Below, in pieces: positions 57,142-64,000 of a DNA stretch of 64,000 nt. The position numbers and the translations under genes are program-made. This stretch comes from Obelidium mucronatum. Taxonomy: Eukaryota > Chytridiomycota > Chytridiomycetes > Chytridiales > Chytriomycetaceae. The stretch covers positions 372,001 to 436,000 of the forward strand of contig JAIVFH010000005.1 of assembly GCA_025765595.1 (NCBI GenBank), written 5' to 3'. A model generated the notes under the pieces. That model saw nothing but the letters and a program-made list of their open reading frames with translations. It made no database searches and had not been told where the DNA came from. Every line of letters starts with the position of its first letter. The first letter of the stretch is position 1.

Positions 57142-57867
57142 CTAGAACGACCCGCTGATTTGTTGAATCTATTGTCGTAGTGTTATACTTCTTTATTATT
57201 CTTTCCTTCTAGAACCTTTCAAGATTATGATAATAAAGTGGAAGTCCAAGGGATCTTACCTGCACGCTACGCTAAGTCCCAACTATGAGACGACCACATC
57301 TATCGCGTCAAGTCTTTTGGAGATTGTGTGGCGCCTCAACTTCCGCGCCTTCAATCGAACATTGATTATTTAACTTAGAAGTCAACAAATGCAGATGTTA
57401 GGCACCTGAAATACGAGGGAAATTCCTGGGCTTTAAATGAGAGAATGTTTTCCTCATCTACCAAAGTGGAGTTATATATTTCCCCCAGGTCACTACTTTT
57501 TTGTTGATTCCTGCATATTCACTGCATCCATTGGATGGTATTCTGGATTTGGGTACATGAAATCATTGTTGAGTTACTTCAAAAGTACTGTATCTTTCTC
57601 CTTCTCGTAATCTTCTCGTTAACGGCAGTTACAGATGCCCTTCGGACCAATAACACTGGTGAATTTATCGAAAGGGCACGTCTGGTCGTCACTCCCGCTC
57701 CATCAGTGTCGCAAGCGTTGAATTCGGCGAGAAGAATTTCCCAACAAGAAACATTCATAATCATAACCATATTCTGGATTGAAAAACCTATGACATTGGG
57801 TTTTTTTTAGAATAACACTACAGAATTTATTTTTTGCGCTTTATGTATGAGAATAGAGAGGCCCCGC
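56958..57867. other. Intergenic region with long G tract and a doubtful frame
   Basis: About 900 bp between the RhoGAP stop and the small membrane protein. It holds the G27 run (listed separately) and a GACTGACTGACTGTGTGTGTGT-like simple repeat just after 56957. A plus frame at 57535-57810 begins with a hydrophobic segment (IFLLLVIFSLTAVTDA, signal-like) but has no recognisable family. I would not call it a gene without transcripts. Confidence 0.4.
57111..57137 (+). repeat. G27 homopolymer
   Basis: Twenty-seven consecutive G residues, preceded by nine A residues. Such a run can form G-quadruplex DNA or RNA and is rare in an AT-rich genome. The exact length may be unreliable in any assembly. 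Confidence 0.85.
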
Positions 57868-58218
57868 TTATTTCTTGACCTGTTGTTGTTTCAGTTTTTG
57901 CTTGTTGGCGGTCCTCAGTTTGAACGCCAAGTTGATGAAGCGGAAAAAGAGACCGTTGACGAAAGGAAGAATGATCCAGTTCACTAATTAACTCAATTTG
58001 GATTAGAACAGGCCATGAAGCCAGAGACAGAGAGAGAGGGGAGAACCTGCGACATCATTGGCAACAGCACCCCATGATGATGCGGCTGCTGGCTTCTGAC
58101 TGACGGCGGGCACATTATGCGAATTCGATGAGTTTGTGGGACGATTGATGCGCAGCACTTCTTCTTCTTCTTTGAGGGCCGCAATTGGGAGTATTGAGGA
58201 TGCCAGTGATGTGGACAT
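57868..58218 (-). CDS. Small single-pass membrane protein, family uncertain
   Basis: Exons 58218-58047 and 57983-57868 join in frame to give 95 residues. A polar N-terminal half (MSTSLASSILPIAALKEEEE, VSQKPAAASSWGAVANDVAG) is followed by one hydrophobic segment, VNWIILPFVNGLFFRFINLAF, and a basic tail LRTANKQKLKQQQVKK. This layout resembles small mitochondrial outer membrane proteins, but that is inference; I do not recognise the family. It is convergent with nothing; RAD18 ends 111 bp upstream on the same strand. Confidence 0.7.
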
Positions 58219-58328
58219 TATTATTATAAGCCCTAGTAACCTTACAAAGTTCACAACTAATAGTATCTCACTAATTAGTGTGTGGTCGATGTGCTGACAA
58301 TAGATCAATCGACACAACTTGTTATTAC

Positions 58329-58696
58329 TTAATTTTCCATAACATTGTCGTTCTCCTCCTTTACCTCCAACTTCCTCCTTTTTTTTCTTTCCCTTATACT
58401 TTCAATCAATGCCCTAAACTCATCAGCATACTGTTCCATATGCTTCCGATCCCGTTCTTGTCCCTGTGGGGTTATCGAGTGCCCTGTAAATGCAGCTACA
58501 GCGCCCATCCCAGCGGCCATGTTTCCTTTCCCACCACTCAATTCACCGTGTGTTTGTTCCCAAAGAGCCATCTTTGCCATGATTGCAGATTGTGGGAGCG
58601 GGTTGAGTGTATCCAGATTCGCATTGTGGAGAAGCGTGAATTCCTTGTGTCTCTTTTTGAGTGTTGCCTTGTCGCCTGTGGTACGTAAACCGTCGT

Positions 58697-58734
<38 letters not shown>

Positions 58735-60326
58735 GTTGGTGGGTTTTGGTTATGAGAGAGAGAAAAAAAAAAGGACTACATACTTTGAGGATTTTCCGTA
58801 TTTGAGCATCTTTGAGTGTATCATATGCAACTCCTGGTTTAGGCCGTCGCGTTTCAGTGCTTTTATGTTGTTGTAATGAACGAGAATTTAAGAAAACTTG
58901 TTTGAATAAAAAAAAATACAAAAAAAAACCTTTTAGACGGCATAATATTTGCCAATATAGCGCTACGCGCGATATTTTTCCGGGTTGCATCTAATAATCC
59001 CAAAGAAGACGGTGACTGTCTTATCGGTGATTCCTTTCGTCTGATATCTGATGGTTTAACCAAATCCTCTGCACTACTTTCGTCATCATCATCGTCAGTT
59101 GTTTCCAAATCTTGGATACTGGAAGTATTGGATAATGAAGAATGTAAACCAGTTTTTGATACTGGTGGTGGTGGTGGGCTTTCCAAAATCATCACTTGAT
59201 CCTCCGGGTCACCGCTACCATTGTCGGATATTTCATCATATTCCAGTATCGAGTGGCCGGATTTCCAGGATTTAAACTTTATCACCTCTGGTGAGGATTG
59301 CACATAAACAGTTGGTGGTGTTGTTGGTGGAGGTGGTGGTGGAGGTGCAGGTGGATTCTTTTCAACGTGATTCAAACAGTTTGATGAGATGTGGGAGTCC
59401 ATGTGGCGGTTCTGGACAGAGTGGTTACAGATTGGGCACTCAAAGTAGGCGTCAGCTAGACGGGGAGAAATCTTTCAGTTCGGAAAGCTGGAAGTTGCTG
59501 TTTGACTCTTACCATCTCCGAAAATCTCGCTAGGTCCTTCAAGAATCGGCGTTCGCGATTCGGGTTGGACTTGTTGTGTTGAAATTGTTATGGATGTGAT
59601 TGACGTTCCCATAGATAAAGATGCCGACGACGACGACGATGATGACCCAGAGACATGATTCAAACGTGCCCGTTTTGCAGGGGGTAGTTGCGTTGGTTTT
59701 GAGCTGGATTTCGAGGATAGCGATTGCAAACTTGGGTCTCGGACAGGCGATGTTTGAACTTCCACGTCCTTCCGTTTAGATCGACACGTGGATTCGATAC
59801 TATCGTTTTGCTCCAGTTTCTTCTTTCCTTTTGTTCCGTTTTTTGTTGCTTGAGTGGTGGGGGGAGGTTCATTTGTCCGAGATTGTCCACTGTTGCTGTT
59901 TGGCTTTTCCTTTGTTTCGAGCGATGCATACAGCGCTTCTTTGGAACATCTCAGATTTTCGGCCAGTGCGTCAAGAACTGTGTTGCGTTGTGTTGTTGCC
60001 CGTTGTTAGGAAACACTGATTTCAGACGTGATGCGTAGAGACAAGCTTTACCCATACAGAACCGCACATCAACCATTCCATTCTTTACAGCGACTCGACA
60101 AGAAGGGCAATCTGAACTGCTCTGTGTTGTGTGTTTTGTCAATCAGGCAGTTTTCAAGTCGTGGTAACAACAGTGATAGAAGGCACACCTGGAAATGCCG
60201 TCGAATACACTCGGAGCAGAAGGAGTGCCGACATGGAAGCACGGCTGATCCCCGCAGAAGCTCAGCACAGACATCGCACGTCAGAAGCGCTTCTTGGATG
60301 TTGAGAAATTGTCCAAACGTGTCCAT
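58329..60326 (-). CDS. RAD18: E3 ubiquitin ligase RAD18
   Basis: Start MDTFGQFLNIQEALLTCDVC at 60326, stop at 58329. RAD18 with RAD6 monoubiquitinates PCNA at stalled forks. RING finger: TCDVCAELLRGSAVLPCRHS, FCSECIRRHFQ, then after an intron SSDCPSCR, completing the zinc ligands. A Ser-rich linker follows, then the UBZ4 finger FECPICNHSVQNRHMDSHISSNC, an acidic/proline region, the SAP-like KPGVAYDTLKDAQIRKILKV with DKATLKKRHKEFTLLHNANLD, and a charged C-terminus. Four or more introns, one with a T34 run (58699-58732). The residues just after the RING, around 59950-60060, were not fully resolved. Confidence 0.88.
58699..58732 (+). repeat. T34 homopolymer in a RAD18 intron
   Basis: Thirty-four T residues (poly-A on the coding strand) within an intron of RAD18. 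Length is likely unstable. Confidence 0.8.
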
Positions 60327-61090
60327 TTTCGGATAAATATCATAAATATCGAAGCAAACAAATAATTGGTTTAAAAAACTGCGAATTATAAATGACCGCC
60401 CGAATCTTCATTACGTTGTCAGTGTTCTTTATTTACTCAGAGCTCTTCACTTCTCTATTTTGCCAGGGCCGCCAAATGCGCGCTGCGCAACTGGCCCGCT
60501 ATACCGAGCGCCTACAAACTGCGGTTGCCCCACATGGCGACGCCGTGTTTTCGCCAGCGGAAGCGGCCTTGTAAGTCGTGGTTCTGCACAGTCAGCTGGA
60601 ACAGATCGCTGTTGTCCTTGGCAAGCTGAAGTCCGTCAATTACTCATTCTCATTTAAAGTGAGTTTTGCAAACCATAACATTCAGCCAGTAGAAGAATTT
60701 TGAATAACTGCTGTCATAGTAGTTCTTGTATTGAGCCTTATCCAGCCTATCCCAACCGCTTATGATTAGTTTTTGTATTGAGCCTTCTCCAGCCTACTTG
60801 TGTGCCTTTATAACGCAGACCCGGAAACCTTTTATTTCGAGCGAGTTCGAATTAGTTTCAATTGGCGGAAATGGGTTGTACCAGCTACACGGCACGGCCC
60901 AATAAATGCGATTGTCATGTATGTGGTAGTGCGTTGTTGTTTCTTCTCTTGGTACGACCAAGAAACACGGATGAGTCGCATATAGCTCAAATAGCTCGGA
61001 AGATCAAAACTGTCTTTTGGGAATAAGTTTCAGATGTGAATGTCATTTTGTGAAACGCGTCCAACACAACTTTTTTAATTAAACCAGAAA
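60327..61090. other. Intergenic region with a possible small gene and short direct repeat
   Basis: A GC-rich piece at about 60474-60570 (MRAAQLARYTERLQTAVAPH, GDAVFSPAEAAL) is followed, after one in-frame TAA at 60571-60573, by LEQIAVVLGKLKSVNYSFSF in the same frame to about 60710. It looks coding in composition but no family is recognised and the stop is unexplained. Further on, about 26 bp (TTGTATTGAGCCTT core) recurs at 60725-60750 and 60773-60798 with two or three differences. Confidence 0.4.
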
Positions 61091-62503
61091 TCAACCGCTA
61101 AAATGCCGACGCAAGTGGCCTCTTTTAGATCCCATAGTCAACCGGTCATACAACGAAATCACTCGCTTCAACGATTTTGGGACAGGTCTCGACAGAAAAT
61201 TTCCAGATACTTTAAATGACGACAGCCTCAAGTTGGTTCCAAGTTCGGCAGGTATAGTTCCATCCAATTCGTTATTTTGAATATACAACCAGCGCAGATT
61301 CGGCGCATTCGCAAGCTCAATAGGAATCAATCCCGCCAGATTGTTACTTGCGAGATCAATTCTCTTGATATTCAAAAGTGATCCCAATGCTTTTGGAATG
61401 GGCCCCGACAATCGATTATTTGCGAGGTTGAGCGATTCCAGACTGGTCATACTCCCCAATTCAGGGGGTATAATGCCAGTCAGCATATTATTTTTAAGGT
61501 CTAATGTGGACAGTCTGACGATCAAAGAGAAGGATTAGCGACTCAGTTTTCCACAGAGAAATTGCCATCATACCTGTATAACGATCCAAGCTCGGCTGGA
61601 ATACAACCTTCAAGTTGATTGTTTGCCGCATAAAAATATTCTAAAGAAATCAACTGTCCAATTTCTGGAGGAATAAAGCCCGTGAGTTTGTTGTTTGAAA
61701 GTCGAAAGTCCTTCAATGAATCCAACGCGCCTAATTCCGCCGGAATCTGACCGGTGAACTCGTTATCTGCCAAATTGAGAGTTCTCAAGGTGACGAGTTT
61801 TCCTAGCTCTTTGGGCAATTCTCCGGATAAACAGTTTTTGTAGAGAGTCAAGTGCGTCAACGAACCGAGTGCCCCAAACTCTTTAGGAATACTTCCGGTC
61901 AATTTGTTACATGATAAGCTCAAATGAGACAATCTGTTTAGATTTCCAAGCTCTATTGGGATAGGTCCATACAAGTCCATGAATGTAAGTTCAAGTTTGA
62001 TGAGCTGGTCGAGATTGCCGAGTGGCGCTGGTATATGCGATTCTGAACCCAATCCTCTTGCATAAGCCCAGTCGATCTCTTTTCGGTAGCTTGTCAGGCG
62101 TGCGTAAGATTGCTGGTATACTTGTGGCCACTTGAACCACAGGCGGTCATATTCGTTGGGGTAGTATGTTTGAGCTGTTCGATGGTATAATGTTTGGTGG
62201 TCATTTTCTATAAAGCGGGAGAGATTGAGGATGGCGAAGTAGGGTGTTTGGAGATATTCATTGAATATGCGGCAGACGCGTCGATATTTGAGGACATGGC
62301 CCGGATGAATATAGTGTAAAATCAGGTAGAATATGTCATGGTTCAAGTCATTGAATTCCTTTGTCGGAAGTTTAGCATCGCATGGTTGTAGGAGCCTACA
62401 AAATATAAAGTCACGATCACACAAGAAATAAATTCTTAATAAATTCTTACGAATTCAGCGTACTTGATTGAAGACGAGCCGGTACGCTCTTCACTGCTCC
62501 CAT
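61091..62503 (-). CDS. F-box protein with plant-type leucine-rich repeats (copy 3, intact)
   Basis: Exons 62503-62451, 62395-61574 and 61514-61091 give 432 residues with all frames consistent. The F-box is FNDLNHDIFYLILHYIHPGH, VLKYRRVCRIFNEYL; then TPYFAILNLSRFIEN, the linker YDRLWFKWPQVYQQSYARLT, and about ten LRRs such as LSLSCNKLTGSIPKEFGALG, LTLYKNCLSGELPKELGKLV and LNLANNRLSGPIPKALGSLL. This repeat type (GxIPxELGxL) is typical of plant receptor ectodomains, yet there is no signal peptide or kinase, and the F-box predicts an intracellular SCF receptor. Best template for repairing the interpretation of copies 1 and 2. Head to head with the kinesin, 88 bp between starts. Confidence 0.88.
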
Positions 62504-62591
62504 CAGAATTCAGGTTGTTTGATCGGAGTTTGAAAACAAAAGAAGCTTTATAATATTTTTATTAATAAGATTTAATAAGTAACAAAAACGA

Positions 62592-64000
62592 ATGAACAAA
62601 GAACTCGAGCAGCAGCCAGTCACTGTCGCCATTCGCGTGAGTGTATTCTGCGCTAAATTTGATGCCTCTAATACGATCGCAACAGGTGCGACCCCCGAAT
62701 GCTGTCTCCGCGAAGAACAAAGAATCACACCAAAGCACACTTCACAAAGTGTGCCTGGGAACTATTTCAAAGGCTAATGCGATCGTCTTGTCTAAAGAAG
62801 AGCCTCTTTCCATGAGTAACGCCCCTCTACCATCGAGTAATTCCACAGCTACAGCCAGAAAGACATTTACATTTGACAAAATACACGCCTCGGAATCTTC
62901 CCAGGAGGAGCTCTACAACTCTTCATGCGCCAATCTCGTGAATCAATTTGTAGATGGCTTTAATGTGACCATTTTCGCATAGTATGTCAATTATAAAATA
63001 ATTATAATCGAAGTTAAATTGGTAACTTCGACAGCGGACAGACCTCTTCCGGAAAAACTTACACAATGGGAAGTAATAATGACTTGAACACACCCGACCA
63101 CGAGATGGGTGTTATTCCTCGAGTCGTTGAGCAGATCATGAATTTGATATCTGTGAGTTGCGTGCGTTTTTGGCAGTTTTCTCACAGTGGAACAGATGAA
63201 AGAAAGAGTCGATCCAAATATTACATTTTCAATACGGTGCACTTTTCTGGAGATATATCAAGAACAGGTATAGTACATTTGCTGGAAAAAAACAAGAAAC
63301 TCATTTTTTCAACACTTTAGGTTCGGGACCTTTTAATGCCCCACAATGATTCCAAAGAAATTGCAATACGAGAAGATCGAAATGGGTCAATTACTGTATC
63401 TGGAGTCCATGAAGAGCCTGTCACTACCGCCAAAGACCTATTCAAATGCTTGGAGATTGGCGGAATCGAAAGAACAACAGGAGACACAAAGATGCACATG
63501 TCCTCATCCAGATCCCATGCCATTTTTACACTCATCTTAGAACAACGACTGGATACATCAAAAATTCTGGGAATGAAAACTGACGAAGAGGACTTGGGGT
63601 TTGCGACCCCAGCTTCTTCAGTTTGTGGATCACGGTTATTAAGGTCCTCGAAGTTACATTTGGTGGATTTGGCGGGATCTGAACGTGTCAAGCGGACAGG
63701 GGCAGAAGGTGTTCGGCTAAAGGAATCTGTCAAAATCAACTCGGGGTTATTGGCTCTTGGAAATGTCATCAGTGTCTTGGGAGAAATGCATGATGCGACT
63801 CCAGCAAGCCCAGCAACGACTATCCATGTTCCATACAGAGACTCCAAACTGACAAGGTGGGTTGTACTTTGATTGTGTTGAAAACTCACGATATCCGCAT
63901 TCAACAAAGACTTCTTCAAAATTCTTTGGGAGGAAATGCCAAAACTCTGATGTTGGCTTGTGTCAGCCCTTGCGAAGAGGATTATGAGGAGACCCTCAAC
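62592..64000 (+). CDS. Kinesin motor protein (kinesin-4-like), 3' end outside window
   Basis: Exon 1 is 62592-62636 ([15 protein letters not shown]), exon 2 starts 62686 ([20 protein letters not shown]). The motor shows [20 protein letters not shown], the P-loop [13 protein letters not shown] built across an intron, [18 protein letters not shown], switch [15 protein letters not shown], switch [39 protein letters not shown] and [20 protein letters not shown]. It should be a plus-end microtubule motor; the combination of short insert before [11 protein letters not shown] and [14 protein letters not shown] is closest to kinesin-4 (KIF4/KIF21/KIF27) types. Subfamily is tentative because the neck and tail lie beyond position 64000. 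One junction uses donor GTTGCG at about 63153. Confidence 0.88.

Noticed and set aside
57241..57330. ATCTTACCTG at 57252, resembling the 5' end of U1 snRNA
   Set aside because: The following sequence does not form U1 stem-loop I or contain the U1-70K loop or an Sm site in place.
57535..57810. A 91-codon plus frame with a signal-like hydrophobic start
   Set aside because: No family, no supporting splice structure and AT-rich surroundings; kept only as a note in the intergenic entry.

Overview
This 64 kb window is nuclear DNA of a flagellated (zoosporic) fungus, most likely a chytrid. The evidence is the combination of short GT-AG introns (mostly about 45-70 nt), very short intergenic gaps, axonemal genes (DNAI3, ARMC3, androglobin), a fungal-type alternative NADH dehydrogenase, and plant-style leucine-rich repeats behind F-boxes. 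The lineage call is inference; gene identities come from reading the proteins, without database searches.

Layout. 0-9.5 kb: the tail of an unrecognised acidic protein, SmG, ribosomal uL24, ASF1, a divergent pair of DUF7918-like proteins ending in SUMO-interacting motifs, an NAD-binding dehydrogenase, the cytoplasmic dynein intermediate chain and RNA polymerase subunit RPB12. 9.7-16.3 kb: tRNA-Leu, a short INTS4, a CCCH-finger/methyltransferase protein, a dienelactone hydrolase, an UNC-93-like transporter and tRNA-Glu. 16.5-31.9 kb: NOP14, a PP2C phosphatase, the axonemal genes DNAI3 and ARMC3 tail to tail, eIF2B delta and UXT. 32-39 kb: tRNA-Pro, divergent histones H4/H3, NKAP, an unresolved stretch, GET3 and a type II NADH dehydrogenase. 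39.5-51.9 kb: androglobin, an F-box-LRR gene, UreF, RRB1/GRWD1 and a second F-box-LRR gene. 52-64 kb: TAF8, an SH3-WW-PH-RhoGAP protein, a small membrane protein, RAD18, a third (intact) F-box-LRR gene and the 5' part of a kinesin.

The genes are mostly housekeeping (splicing, ribosome assembly, transcription, translation, chromatin, DNA repair) with several flagellum or microtubule genes. They do not form an operon-like system. Many neighbours are head to head with only 45-88 bp between start codons, so bidirectional promoters are the rule.

Most unusual points: a ~220 bp repeat lying in two different introns of RRB1 (introner-like); three F-box proteins sharing a linker motif and plant-type LRRs; the SIM-tailed DUF7918-like pair; a CCCH finger fused to a methyltransferase fold; GC-rich islands at the 5' ends of several genes; a duplicated ARMC3 3' end flanking a tRNA-Leu fragment; and many single-base frame breaks, concentrated at 45.9-51.5 kb. 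Because the breaks also hit histone H3 and the dynein intermediate chain, assembly indels are a serious explanation; the second F-box-LRR gene could be a true pseudogene.
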